From Bostrychus sinensis (taxonomy: Eukaryota; Chordata; Actinopteri; Gobiiformes; Eleotridae), in contig CM036245.1 in the NCBI GenBank assembly GCA_020698575.1, positions 36,013,148-36,077,147 on the forward strand: a stretch of DNA of 64,000 nt, in the 5' to 3' direction. The notes beneath the pieces are model-generated. The model made no database searches. It was not told where the DNA came from and worked only from the letters and a program-made list of their open reading frames with translations. Numbering within the stretch: the first letter of the stretch is position 1; every line of letters starts with the position of its first letter. This document shows positions 33,000 through 44,290 of the stretch, in pieces. Made by a program: the position numbers and the translations under genes.

Positions 33000-35940
33000 C
33001 AAAGAAAATACGTGGTCCTCTCTAGAAATCTCCAACAAATTAAGTCTCTCTGGTTGGTTCTGGGATTCAGTTTGTCAATAAGTTTTTAGTTATCTGTCGT
33101 GCTTACTTTGAGCTGGAACAAGATCCAGAAACTTTATTATTTTGACAGAGTGTGATCTGGTAACTGTTTGCTTGGATCCAGTAACTTGGGCACAACTCAG
33201 AACAACAGTTGATTACATTTGACTCTTTTGAGCTCCTAAACCTACGTTGAAGGTGCGTAAACAGTTACACACACACACACACACACAAATGAATAAATAA
33301 ATAAAAAATCCTTCAGGATTGGGCAATATTGATGTGGTCTCATGTGGGAGTGGGCGGTCAAGCAAAAACATACCAGGTCCTGAGAATTTTGAGTGCCCGA
33401 TTATACTAGTTTTTACGGTAACAATAGTGGTCCTGTGTGCAGCTTACACAGGGCATTACAGTAACATGCTGCTGCTGTGAAAAACAGTGGAGCAAAGAAC
33501 AAAACAGACAGAGAGGGCATGGAGAGTGAAACTGGGAGTCACATTGTTTTTCCTCCACTGAAACACAGGATTTGTTGCCCAATAACAAACACAGCACATG
33601 AACCCAGAGCTTTAAGCCCATTAAACATGAGTTAGCTTTCTGCTCTTCTCCTGAATGCGGTGTGTAACTGTGGCATACACTGGTGCCCTGTGAAAACCCT
33701 GTCATATTAAAATTTCTCGGGGCCCATGAGAATCCCTCGGGCGGTCATGCCATGGTAGACATTGGGACTGGGATGGGAGCGGTCAGAGAAGCTTTGGGAG
33801 CGGGCGGGAGCGGGATTGAAAAGACCCATACACGTCTCTACTGCAGTGCTCCAAAAAATCCTTAAGACAGTCACATTTCTCAGCTCAAAGGACACAGGAC
33901 TGCCCCGGACACATGGAGTAAAGTGCAATGCAGGGAGGATGAGCAGTCACAGGACATGGCTGTGGTGTGGGATGTATTAAACAACTAGACACGGTAAAGA
34001 ATTTCTTTGCTATAATGTATATATTAGCAAACATGTTAAAATACAATTTAAAATTGAGAATAAATGAGCAGTTGCTTGGTATTTTGGCACATGTGTGTGC
34101 GCCTATGCATTGTGTTGAGTGTACGTTCTGGTATCAGTGTTGGCCTTATGGACTCCGATGTCAAAGCACAATTTTCATTCCAGCATTGTTTGATTTGCAA
34201 ATTAAGCCCTGGTTATCTGGTTTGGATTGGCTTTCTTTTATTTGATACACACATCAATGCTCTGCTCACTAAGATCAAGTCAGGTTTTTTTATTGCAATA
34301 AAACTTCAATAACGCACACTGCTAGAAATGACAGTCCTCCTGAGCTTATGGTAATGTAGCCTACATCAGTGTTTCCCAACCAGGGGTATGGGGACCCCTA
34401 GGGGTACGGGAGCACTTTACAGGGAGTACTTGGAATTATTTCTTTCTATTGTTTGTCACCATAAAATGATAGGAAAATAGTTGCAATCTTTTTATTTTTA
34501 ACAAGTGAAACACATGAAAGACAAGCTCAAGTGTGTGACTGGTTTCCTGAAAAATCCAGACTATGTCTCTGTATTATTATACAGAGAAATATTAGTCTGG
34601 TCACCATGCCGTTGCCTCAATGTGACTAGTGAAACAGAGGTGAAACTGTTAAAGAATATTATAAAAAAATTGTTTGCATTTTATAGCTTGTTCCTAAAGG
34701 GTTGTAATTCAAATTAATTGTTTTTTTTTTCCTTTTTGGTAAATTTATTATGAGTTTAATATTATTGTTTATTAATATTATTCCTTTGTTTAACATAAAA
34801 TATACAATAAAATAAGCAAAAGTAGAAGAAGCTCCATCTGTGATTTAGGTAATTGACCTTATCTTTAATAATTTGAACAGTGATTGGCTGTCTGCCGGTC
34901 ACATGTCAGCTGACCCACGATCACAAAATACCAAGCTTTTGTGCCCCCTACATTCATATTTAGTCCAGTAACTGTCAGTAATATCTGTATAAGTACTTAC
35001 TTTTACTAAAGACTTTGAGAAAACTCAGAAAACCACAAGATCCTAAAGTAGTTGGAAAGTTACAGATCAGCGCTAGCATTTCCTCACCTGTTTACTCACT
35101 GTGTGGTGTGTAGCATTTTCAGGGCCCACAGCTCCATTTGCTGGACAAACACAGGCACTTCAGTTTCCAAATTGTTTCCTGTACACCTCAGCGTTTTCTT
35201 GCGTAACCCTTACCCTAACCCTAGGCTGAATTGGTGCGGCTGTTACCAACACAAAGCTAACAGATGGAAGAGTGGAGTGTTGGATTAAAAAGATGCATAA
35301 ATGACCTGACATGAGCTGGCCTTAGCTACAGCAGCGGGGTCACAGCTGAACGTGAGAATAAAAGTGTCACACCTGACTGAGTCTGACTTTACAGCAGCTG
35401 AGGCATAGCTAGGCTGATGTTTAAGTGCACATGTGAAAAACAAAAATCAAATCTCAAATATTTTCATTTTCTTTGCAATATATATTTAATAAAAGTTTGA
35501 TAAAGGCTCAACAATATGCCTCCAAACAATGGCTCTCCCACACACATTTACAAATATAATACATAGGCTAATTTTACTCACACCACATTGAGCTAAAATA
35601 GCTACATTTTAACCATCTGTCAAAATGCACCAAAATACTGGAAATGTTGTCTGTTCTTTTAAAAAAAATTCTGGGGGAAAACCCCCTGACCCTGCGTATT
35701 TGGTTTATAGTCTAATGCCTGTGGCTTTTGTGGTGTTCTGCTCCAGTAGCATATGTTTTGGTCACATAGGTCTAAGCTAAGTCCCCAACTTCCTGATACT
35801 CTAAAACACCTCTGAAGTGTGTTTGCACCATCAGAAGAGGAAGTTGCAATTGTATTTCTGATGCTGACAGTTTAAGATGGCAAATTCATTCACTTTTCTG
35901 AGGAAGTCAGCAAGTACTAGTACTAGGTGGATTAACACAT
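33000..35940. other. No gene recognised
   Basis: Contains (CA)n at 33265-33287, a 'gggagcgggcgggagcggg' motif near 33800 typical of dispersed repeats, a hAT-like terminus at 34367, and two and a half telomere-like CCCTAA units near 35207-35222. No coding domain. Confidence 0.45.
34367..34450. mobile_element. hAT-like terminus (CAGTGTTTCCCAACC...)
   Basis: The sequence CAGTGTTTCCCAACCAGGGG is a familiar vertebrate hAT-like end. The other end was not identified and the end coordinate is nominal. Confidence 0.4.
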
Positions 35941-35947
35941 GTATCAC

Positions 35948-36140
35948 TCACACTGAACAACACTTCTGAGTTGTTGGCCTTTTCACTCTTACTCCCTCCA
36001 TATTCCAGGGTGTTTTTGTTTTGACAGAAATTAATTTAATACTTACAGGTGCTATGTCAGTCAAGAGTTGTGTCACAGAAGAGTTGAAAAAATTAACTAA
36101 ATCATCACATGACAAATTGTGTCTTGCAACAAAAGGATAA
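35948..36140 (-). mobile_element. LINE fragment (endonuclease-RT linker)
   Basis: A minus-strand frame reads …LVNFFNSSVTQLLTDIAP…KTPWN, the linker between endonuclease and RT in many fish LINEs. It is short and isolated, and it abuts the Penelope-like fragment. Confidence 0.5.
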
Positions 36141-36144
36141 AAGG

Positions 36145-36690
36145 CAGTCATCTGGACTTGTTTTTTAAAGTTGAAAACGTTTCACCTCTTATCCAAGAGG
36201 CTTTCTCAATTCTGAAGCTGAACTGGTGAGAGCTGGTTTATATTCTCCTAGGAAGGAGTTTAGACCTGAAATTAAATTCTATTGGTTCGGAAGAATAAAT
36301 AGACTTCGGGTTGTGAGGAGTCCTTTGTCCTCAGCTGGAGTGAGAGTCATTAACCCTCCTGGGCCTGGTCAGCTCCTTCAGATGTTAATGACCTGAGTGA
36401 AACTGGTTTGTTTTGTTTGGGTTTCAGGAGACTGTTGTAGACAGATGGAAGGTTGTATCTGAGCCCACTCTTTCTGTTTAGAGAAGGTTTATCTTTTTTG
36501 ACAAAGATGCTTCTTTCACTCCTCGCTCAAACCATCCTTTCTCTGGCTAAGATTTGGACTTTGCTGTCTTCAAAGGAGTGGTTTGTGGCCTTCAGGTGGA
36601 GGTGTACTGCAGATTCTGCTCCACTGGAGTTGGTTCTACGGTGTTGGTATAACCACTTGTGCAGAGGTTGTTTGGTTTCTCTATAATATT
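36145..36690 (-). mobile_element. Penelope-like element 3' fragment (GIY-YIG C-terminus)
   Basis: The minus strand encodes, in broken frames, LHKWLYQHRRTNSSG, SAVHLHLKATNHSFEDSKVQIL, RERM…ERSIFVKKDKPSLNRKSGLRYNL. This order matches the C-terminal GIY-YIG-type endonuclease region of fish Penelope-like elements. Stops interrupt it. Downstream comes the familiar 3' end with the stem motif CCTCTT…AAGAGG followed by GAAACG (36179-36201). The copy is 5' truncated. Confidence 0.6.
36179..36209 (-). ncRNA. Decayed hammerhead-ribozyme-like motif
   Basis: On the minus strand a 7-nt segment (ttgagaa) is followed by a perfect 6-bp stem closed by a GGAT loop and then GAAAC, the layout of hammerhead stem II between the CUGANGA and GAAA core boxes. 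Hammerheads are documented in Penelope-like elements. Two core positions (C3 and G8) appear mutated here, so I infer an inactive relic. Confidence 0.4.
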
Positions 36691-36949
36691 ATCTATATAT
36701 ATTATCTATTATCTATAATAGCCCCCCTATTTTCTTTTCAAAAACAGGACAGTCTGGTTCCACACTCGCAGTGAATCGTTTCTCTCCAGTTGATTTGGAA
36801 ATGGCCTAACACTGATGTTTATCTGCAGCGCGTCTTACAAATGCGGAAGCTAACCAAGGTAGAGCTGGCTAATGAGCTAGTTTCATAACTTCTCTGACCT
36901 GATTATCATTGAAATTAAATTTTCCAGACTAACTTCTTTGTATAGAACA

Positions 36950-37787
36950 TAAAAAGAAATGCCACCACACACCATTACTGACCCACTGCCAAACCAGTCA
37001 TGCTGGAGGATGCTGCAGGCAGTAGAACGTTCTCCACGGCGTCTCCAGACTCTGTCACGTCTGTCACATGTGCTCAGTGTGAACCTGCTTTCATCTGTGA
37101 AGAGCACAGGGCGCCAGTGGCAAATTTGCCAATCTTGGTGTTCTCTGGCAAATGCCAAACATCCTGCACGGTGTTGGGCTGTAAGCACAGCCCCCACCTG
37201 TGGACGTCGGGCCCTCATACCACCCTCATGGAGTCTGTTTCTGACCATTTGAGCAGACACATGCACATTTGTGGCCTGCTGGAGGTCATTTTGCAGGGCT
37301 CTGGCAGTGCTCCTCCTGTTCCTCCTTGCACAAAGGAGGAGGTAGCGGTCCTGCTGCTGGGTTGTTGCCTCCATGCTCTGGACACTACGCTGACAGACAC
37401 AGCAAACCTTCTTGCCACAGCTCACATTGATGTGCCATCCTGGATGAGCTGCACTACCTGAGCCACTTGTGTGGGTTGTAGACTCCGTCTCATGCTACCA
37501 CAAAGTGAAAGCACCACCAGCATTCAAAAGTGACCAAAACATCAGCCAGAAAGCATAGGAACTGAGAAGTGGTCTGTGGTCACCTCCTGCAGAACCACTC
37601 CTTTATTGGAGGTGTCTTGTTAATTGCCTATAATTTCCACCTGTTGTCTGTTCCATTTGCACAACAGCAGTGAAACTGATGTCAATCAGTGTTGCTTCCT
37701 AAGTGGACAGTTTGATTTCACAGAAGTGTGACTGATTTAGAGTTACATTGTGTTGTTTAAGTGTTCCCTTTATTTTTTTGAGCAGTG
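36950..37787 (-). mobile_element. Tc1-like transposon, 5' half only
   Basis: The terminus at 37787 reads, on the minus strand, CACTGCTCAAAAAAATAAAG, with the flanking TA at 37788-37789. The transposase start and helix-turn-helix (ARRFAVSVSVVSRAW) are followed by a deletion that changes frame. The second frame then reads LQNDLQQATNVHVS, RNRLHEGGMRARRPQ and VLFTDESRFTLS with the first catalytic Asp. The copy ends abruptly after GSGSVMVCGGISF near 36950. The rest of the catalytic domain and the other inverted repeat are missing. Confidence 0.8.
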
Positions 37788-37789
37788 TA

Positions 37790-38480
37790 TTTGAAATGTG
37801 GTGTGTGTGGTGTAAGAACCACAAGGAAACAATGTTTTGGATTCAAAACATAAACCATTACAACATGTATTGCATTATCATTACGCAATTAAGTTCTACT
37901 CTTTTGTAACACAGAACAAACTGTAAACATGTAACGTAGGAAATCACTTATGAATCTATTGTGGGAAAGCTTTATAAAACAAAAATTACAAGACACTATG
38001 TAGTAAAGAATAGGGCAAATTGTGATTGCAATTAGATTTGAGATGTATCTGACTGCATACAGATTCAGTTCATAGTGCTCATGTTAAACACATCCAGGAG
38101 CATTAACATTTGATTTGATTTGTTTCACAAAACAAAAAAAAGACAGTAAGACCCACAAAACAAGCAACGGCTGAAGACAGCTGCAGTAAAGGCCTGGGAA
38201 AGCATCATAAAAGAGGCAACCCAGTGTTTGGTGATGTCCATGGGCTCCAGATTTCAGGCAGTCATCAATGTGAATTCTCAACACAGTATTAAAAATAAAC
38301 ATTTTATTTAAATTAATGGTAATTTGTCCAATTACTTTTGAGGCCCTGAAAAAGAGGCAGCTACACATTAAAGAGCTGTAATTCATAAACCCTTTCTCTG
38401 ATTTGGACTTAATACTCTCAAATTACAGCTGAGAGTCTGCATTTTGAGCACATATTAATTCATTATTCCTATAACTGTAT
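37790..38480. other. No gene recognised
   Basis: AT-rich sequence with short frames only. Confidence 0.45.
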
Positions 38481-39572
38481 TTTAAATATGTTTTAGTAAA
38501 AAGCTAAAATAACAACACTTGTGTCAGCAGCATGGCTGACTGATGACACAATGGAAATAAGCTCTCAAACTTTTTTTTTTTTTAATATAGATTCTTTATG
38601 TATTTATTTTTTGGGGGGCAGATGTGAAATATAAACTTAATATAGTTTTTCTGCTCCTGGTGCTACCCCATTCTAATGCAGATGCAGAGAGTGTGTTCCT
38701 TGGTGGGACCAGGAAAGGCTTGGCCCTATAGGAACCCTGTCGTCTATAATGGTAACAGAGATGGCTGGCCTGGAGCCCAGCTTTAAGAGGGAGACCTCCA
38801 CAGATATCATCAAGGCCTTAAAGAAGGTTTAGATCTGAAGTCCTGAAGTCCTGGATGACTTCTTTAAAGTCAGTTTGTTTTGAGACAGGCAGGATGACCG
38901 AGTCTTCACTGACATGTTACAAGTTTTAAAATCTTTATTTCTATTAGTTTTATTTCCCTCACTGACTAATCCTAGTTTTAATTTTTGAAATAAATGAGGT
39001 TGGGTATTCAGCAACCAGCACCTCCTAGTGACCAATAATGCATATTTTTGTTTAATTTCTGCATGTCACTAGTTCTCAGTCTTTATAATCTCATTGGTCC
39101 TAACAGAGATTTGGTGGTATTTTCAGTAGTAGTAGAGTGAAAAAAAACACTGTTGAGAGAGGACAGCCTGCAGGTGCTTGACTTTCTCAACACACTGCTG
39201 CCATCATGTGGTGAATATAGAAATTACATATTAAGCCTGAATTATTTTTTGATGCAGTTTAACAATGCTGCTGGGCCATAGATGGTAGAAATAATAAAGC
39301 CAAGTACCATATAAAATTACACCAAGGGCCGTAATTGGCACACAGGTCGGACTTTGGACATCGTCTGATGTAGAGGCTTTTGTTCTGCTTATTCTACATG
39401 AAGGTTAACTGCTTCATGTGTGTAACCTGTCTCATAATCATTGAGACAGTGGGTGACCTAGAGGATGGATGAGTGGGTAAGTGAGGAGAGCAGCGCACAG
39501 AGAAATCCACACCTCCACAGCTTCGGCTTCAGCTAAAACTAAGAGCATTGTTTCAGTTAAGTCATTCTATAC
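38480..39572. repeat. Duplicated block D, copy D3
   Basis: The most complete copy. 38540-38870 matches 49670-49870, 38840-39170 matches 51830-52204 plus 53347-53380, and 39185-39572 matches 53390-53768 and 21430-21794. It lacks the LINE and the hAT element that interrupt copy D4, so it acts as their empty site. Confidence 0.75.
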
Positions 39573-39600
39573 CAGGGGTCACCAACGCGGTGCCCGCGTG

Positions 39601-41566
39601 CAGAGCCGGCTCTAGCCAATTTGGTGCCCTAGGCGAGATTGTTTTTCCCTCCTCCCAGAGACCAGCTCAGAACCAGTGTCTCATTGTTATGGGCCTTCAT
39701 TAAAAGCATCAAAATTAAGCTTCACTTTGAAACCAAACCCAACACTGCTCAGTTACAGCCCTCACAGCAGCAGTCACAGCACAACACACAATTAATTGCA
39801 AAGTTTAAAAGTAAGAGCTGATTATTATTTTTCTTAAAATAGGTATTCAGAACAATCAAATTGAATTAAAAATTATATATTGGCTATAAGAATAGAAAAT
39901 GTACCTTTTTATTTTATTATTTGAAATATAATTGAAATATAATTTAAAGAAATGCTATTTGAAGGAATAAAGAGACCTTGTTGTGTTCTGGACATAACTT
40001 GAAGACATTTTCACAGATTGGACCTCAGTGAATGTTTATTTATATCAGGGCAGCGCTATGGATGCAGGCAGCTTGTTGCACTTTTAAAGATACACAGTTG
40101 TTATTAAGAACAAGTGCGGACGCGTTTGAGGCATCAAATTCGCGTCAGACGCGTCTAGTTGGACGCTTGAACATTTTGAAGTCAGACGCTCTGTTCGCGC
40201 GTCAAAACAAATTTGTTCAGACGTGAATTTGCGTCATGGGAGGAGTCTGTTGTGCCAGGGTAATGGCCGCTCATTCAGGGCTAATTCCAACTGAGACCAT
40301 GCCGGTTTGTTCACCTGTGTCCCGGATCGGTGCGAGGACAGGACACTACTGCTGTTTTTAAACACTCAACACCAGCAGCAGAGCGGAGATATGGAAGAGT
40401 TTTTTCTTGTTTAATAGCGGTCTCTAGTGGTTTTAGCGGGTTATAGGCTAGGCTAGCAGTCAGTACACAGAATGTTTTAGCTGTTGTTTTGGGGAGTACA
40501 GTAACTGCTAATCCAACGAGCTCAGCTCAGCACACGCTAAAGTTAAGTTCCCCTCTATGTCTTGTTACTATCTTTTTGACTGCTGTCTTTATAAAAGTAG
40601 CAGAGCTGCTGTAGGCTGTAGCTTATAGCTCCAGGGTCACATTGACAGCTTCGATCTCTGCTTTCTACGTCCTCCCACATCACTGCAGGAGCTAGATCCT
40701 GATTGGTTAATGCGCCGCGAATATTCGCCAAAGTTCAGATTTTTCAACTCGGGCGTCGAGAGCGTCAGACGCTCGATTCGCGCGTCAGACGCGTCGACGC
40801 TCAATTCGCACCACGCTATTCACGCTTCAAAACCCGATTCGCGCCACGCTGGGCGCTTGATTCGCGCCGCAGGATGTCTAGACGTGCGTTTACATAGACT
40901 TAACATGTAAACCAGACGCCCCAGACTCCTCAAATGCGTCCGGTGTGAACGCAGTATAATAGTTATGATACATAGTCCAGGCTAAATAAACGTGGCAGCA
41001 CACTCACTGTCTTTAATTACAAAGTAACAGTAACAGTAACATGCAGTGGCTAGCTACGGTGTAGTTTATTTCAACTTTGCTAGCCTCGTAGCTTGTGCAA
41101 ATGAAAAGTTAAACAGCAGTTTTTAATGTTAGAATAAACAACTACATACCTCTACTTTGGCCCCTTTTTTCCTCCTCCTCTTTTCTCCGCTTTCTGAAGG
41201 CAGCACCTGATGGCTTGGATGGGCTTTTTATGATAAAAAAATTGTCAAACTACTTGTTGATGTAACATCCATCAGTTTAGGGACCGCTGCTGTGATGCGC
41301 ATCAACAATACATCCATCCCCCGCTTCCACCGTGAACCGTGTCAGGTCAATCAGAAGTCATTAAGATTTTTTTATTCATTTTTTATTTTTATTTTTTTCA
41401 TATTAGAGTACAAAGAAGAAATAACACGATTCACTTGATTTTTAATTATTTGTTATTTATTTAAAAATATACTTTTTTTTTTTTGGAGGGGTGCAGCTGG
41501 GCACCCCCTGCAGCAGATGGCGCCCTAGGCAACCGACTAGATGGCATATGCCTAAAGCCGGCTCTG
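39601..41566. mobile_element. hAT-like nested element, 1966 bp
   Basis: The ends CAGAGCCGGCTCTAG and, complemented, CAGAGCCGGCTTTAG are inverted repeats, each followed within about 50 bases by a 'gccctaggc' motif. The flanking octamers cccgcgtg (39593-39600) and cctgcgtg (41567-41574) agree at 7 of 8 bases. No transposase domain is visible inside. It carries a further GC-rich element at about 40110-40960. Confidence 0.7.
40110..40960. mobile_element. GC/CpG-rich DNA element with inverted ends
   Basis: Both ends are packed with 'gacgc' and 'gcgtc' motifs in inverted arrangement: 'gcggacgcgtttgagg' at the left and 'cctcaaatgcgtccggtg' at the right. CpG density is far above the surroundings. 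It shares its right tip with 1866-1906. It resembles fish Harbinger-type non-autonomous elements, but I cannot prove the superfamily. Confidence 0.5.
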
Positions 41567-41651
41567 CCTGCGTGCGCATGGTCGCCCGCAAGAACCACTT
41601 AAGGCGCCTGCAAGGCATGCTCTAAAAATAGCCCGGGTCACAATGGAACTG

Positions 41652-41652
<1 letters not shown>

Positions 41653-41719
<67 letters not shown>

Positions 41720-41725
41720 TGTATA
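41653..41725. repeat. (AT)n microsatellite
   Basis: AT dinucleotide run with two GTAT interruptions. Confidence 0.95.
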
Positions 41726-42245
41726 TAATTTTTTAATTAATGCTCACATTAATGCAGATTTGTTGAATGACGCTATAATATACAATATTAAAAAATTAAA
41801 AATAAAATATTTGATATAGGTATAACGAACACGCCTCATTTGAGGTCAGAGGTCATTAATGCGTGGTCACCAGCACACCTCTTTTGGTGTATTTTGACAA
41901 ATACAAAATAGTCTGAAATTTGTGAGAAAAGAAAATAAAAAAAACGCAACTTTGATAGTAAAAAACACGCAAATTTACTACAAAAAAGGCATGTAAAATG
42001 TCATTTTGATTACGAAAAGCTCACTGACAATAATATTAACTTTTGAAAATACTTTTAAATTAGGCTACTGGCTTAGATTGTTGTGACAAAATTATAATGA
42101 GCTGTAAACCACCGTAAACGAATCACAGAGTAGATACTAAACTAGTGTGAAGTGCAACTTTAACTGTAAAAAGCATCACAGAGACAGCTATGAACCTTTT
42201 TTTATTTATTTTGTTTATTAATTAAATATTCGGGACAGAAAAAGA

Positions 42246-42758
42246 TTGAGGCACTTTTGTGTCCAACAGAAACAGTGCTCATCTAGCTCCAAATTGTCAG
42301 GGCGCCTAAACAGGAATGGGCGCGTTCACGCGTCTTTGGTCCGATGGCAGCCTAGGGCCCACGCGCACGATGAAAGTCCTCTCCATGCAGCTCACGTGAA
42401 TGAGCAGCTGCGGTCTGCCAGCCTCATCCAGCTGCAGCTCAAAGAGGCGCTGAATAAAGTGTCTTTGGCCAGTTGGCGGCTGAGCGCCTGCGTGCGCGCT
42501 GAGAGTCATCTCAACGCAGCCAAAGCATATGAGCAGTTGCCTCCTGCCGGCGTCATCGCGCCGCAGCTCACAGTGGCGCTGAATGAGGTCGAGCGCAGGC
42601 AGAATCCACTGACACAGCACAGCTCCGAGGAAGCTTCCCTCACTGGCCATGCCCGCGAGAGTTTAGCTGATTGTTCACAGAGGCACAAGCCGGAGTCCGT
42701 ACTTTGGGTTGCAGTTGGTGGCCTCGGCAGCACTGAGGACCGCAAGCTCTCAGTTTGA
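42246..42758 (+). other. 170-codon open frame in the macrosatellite (probably noncoding)
   Basis: The same open frame recurs at 44523-45035 and 46666-47178. It begins at a TTG and contains no Met codon at all, so no ATG start is available. It includes two diverged 129-bp repeats (43 codons each, about 42330-42458 and 42459-42587). By my hand count, differences between those two repeats fall about 11, 14 and 11 on codon positions 1, 2 and 3. This lack of third-position bias argues against selection on a protein. No known domain. Confidence 0.6.
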
Positions 42759-42814
42759 AAGTTGTGTTTCTAGCACAGTTAATACTTTGATTTTGAGCGT
42801 TGAGAACCCCGTTT

Positions 42815-42960
42815 TCAGAGCTGGAGTCCGTACTTTGGTTTGCAGTTTGTGGCCTCGGCAGCACTGAGGACTGAAAGTTCCCAGTTTGAAAGTTGTGTTG
42901 CTAGCACAGTTAATACTTTGATTTTGAGCGTCGAGAACCGCGTTTTCATAGCTGGAGTCC
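42815..42960. repeat. About 131-bp minisatellite units
   Basis: Units of about 131 bp share 'gcacagttaatactttgatt' and a 'gctggagtccgtactttgg' block. They begin within the end of the open frame. The equivalents in the other copies are at about 44980-45350 and 47120-47265. Confidence 0.75.
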
Positions 42961-43485
42961 GTACTTTGGCTTGCAGTTACTGCCCTCGGTAGCGTCGCAC
43001 ACCTTGCTTTCAGAGCTGGAGTCCGTACTTTGGATTGCAGTTGGTGGCCTCGGTAGCGTCGCACATCTTGCTTTCAGAGCAGAGGCCGTTATTTGGCTTG
43101 CAATTACTGGCCTCGGTAGCATCGCAGACCTTGCTTTCAGAGCTGGAGTCCGTACTTTGGATTGCAGTTGGTGGCCTCGGTAGCGTCGCACACCTTGCTT
43201 TCAGAGCGGAGGCCGTTATTTGGCTTGCAGTTACTGCCCTCGGTAGCGTCGCACACCTTGCTTTCAGAGCTGGAGTCCGTACTTTGGATTGCAGTTGGTG
43301 GCCTCGGTAGCGTCGCACATCTTGCTTTCAGAGCGGAGGCCGTTATTTGGCTTGCAATTACTGCCCTTGGTAGCGTCGCACATCTTGCTTTCAGAGCTGG
43401 AGTCCGTACTTTGGATTGCAGTTGGTGGCCTCGGTAGCGTCGCACACCTTGCTTTCAGAGCTGGAGTCCGTACTTTGGATTGCAG
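42950..43485. repeat. Alternating 63/64-bp minisatellite
   Basis: Type-1 units (with 'gctggagtccgtactttgg') alternate with type-2 units ('gaggccgttatttggcttg') and share the tail 'cctcggtagcgtcgcac'. Type 1 starts near 43014, 43141, 43268, 43395 and 43458; type 2 near 43078, 43205 and 43332. This makes a 127-bp higher-order repeat. Confidence 0.85.
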
Positions 43486-43600
43486 TTAGGTGACTGCCGG
43501 CGCGGGAACCGATCCGCTGAGCTCCGAGTCAAAAGGCGAGCGCCCAAACCGCTGTACCGCCTCTCAAACCGGAAGTAGCACCCAGCTGTACTGTATTTAT
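43486..43600 (-). repeat. tRNA-like retroposon segment inside the macrosatellite
   Basis: On the minus strand a 'gcggtacagcggttt' A-box-like part is followed by 'gcgctcgcc' and a 'gatcggttcccgcg' B-box-like part, the order of a tRNA-derived repeat. It recurs at about 45626-45740. Anticodon and acceptor stems do not pair convincingly, so this is not a tRNA gene. Confidence 0.3.
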
Positions 43601-43717
43601 AGTGACGTGATCCGCCCACTGAACCAGACTAAAGCTTTCCTTGGCCGTTTGGTCGAATGCTGTGGAGGATATTTCGTATGGAGGACCGTGAGCGCCACGC
43701 GAAAAGGAATAATGCTT

Positions 43718-43992
43718 TTCTTAAAAGAGTTTTTAAAACAGCCTCTAATAAATGGATTACTAAATGGTTTTATTAAAAGAGTTTTTAAAAGTTTATTTAA
43801 TAAAGACATTACTAAATACTTTTCTTAAAAGAGTTTTTAAAAGAGCATTTAATACATGGATTACTAAATGGTTTTATTAAAAGAGTCATTAAAAGCGCAT
43901 TTAATAATTGGATTACTAAATGCTTTTATTACAAGAGTTTTTAAAAGAGGATTTAATAAATGGATTACTAAATGATTTTAATAAAAGAAGGA
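43718..43992. repeat. 52-bp AT-rich minisatellite, about five units
   Basis: The motif 'ttaaaagagttttta' or a variant starts at 43721, 43773, 43825, 43877 and 43929, exactly 52 bases apart. Each unit also carries 'ggattactaaatg' or a variant. Confidence 0.92.
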
Positions 43993-44290
43993 TTAATAGC
44001 GTTATTCATTAATACATTTAAAAAGTCATGGATTTGTCACCAGAAAGTAGTGAGCTAACGTTCGCAACACAGAAACGCGTCTACAACTTGCAGAAGCTGG
44101 TCTGTTTTGGTTTTGCACTTATTGCTGCAGATCTGATGATGATCTTGTTTTAAGTATTTACAACACAATACAGTGATTATGATACAACAAAAAAATTTCA
44201 AACTATTTACAATATAAGGTCACATGACAATGACCATATATGGCATGGTCCTGGTCAGTTGTGAATATTTCTAAAATTACATTTTATTAA

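Larger units (their letters stand above)
39573..41640. mobile_element. hAT-like outer element (CAGGGGTCACC...) with nested insertion
   Basis: The terminus CAGGGGTCACCAACGCGG follows 'ttctatac' (39565-39572). The element sequence resumes at 41567 with 'cgtgcgcatggtcgcccgcaag', so 39601-41566 is inserted into it. The far end is not defined. Confidence 0.5.

Noticed and set aside
35200..35225. Interstitial telomere repeat
   Set aside because: Only about two and a half CCCTAA units; too short to mean more than chance.
36959..37461. Plus-strand frames of 97 and 153 codons at 37 kb
   Set aside because: Antisense to the truncated Tc1-like transposase.
42950..43485. CRISPR-like array
   Set aside because: The whole unit is repeated, without short repeats separated by unique spacers, and the context is a fish genome.
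42971..43489. Several 60-110 codon frames on both strands in the macrosatellite
   Set aside because: They are translations of the 63/64-bp minisatellite and repeat with it.
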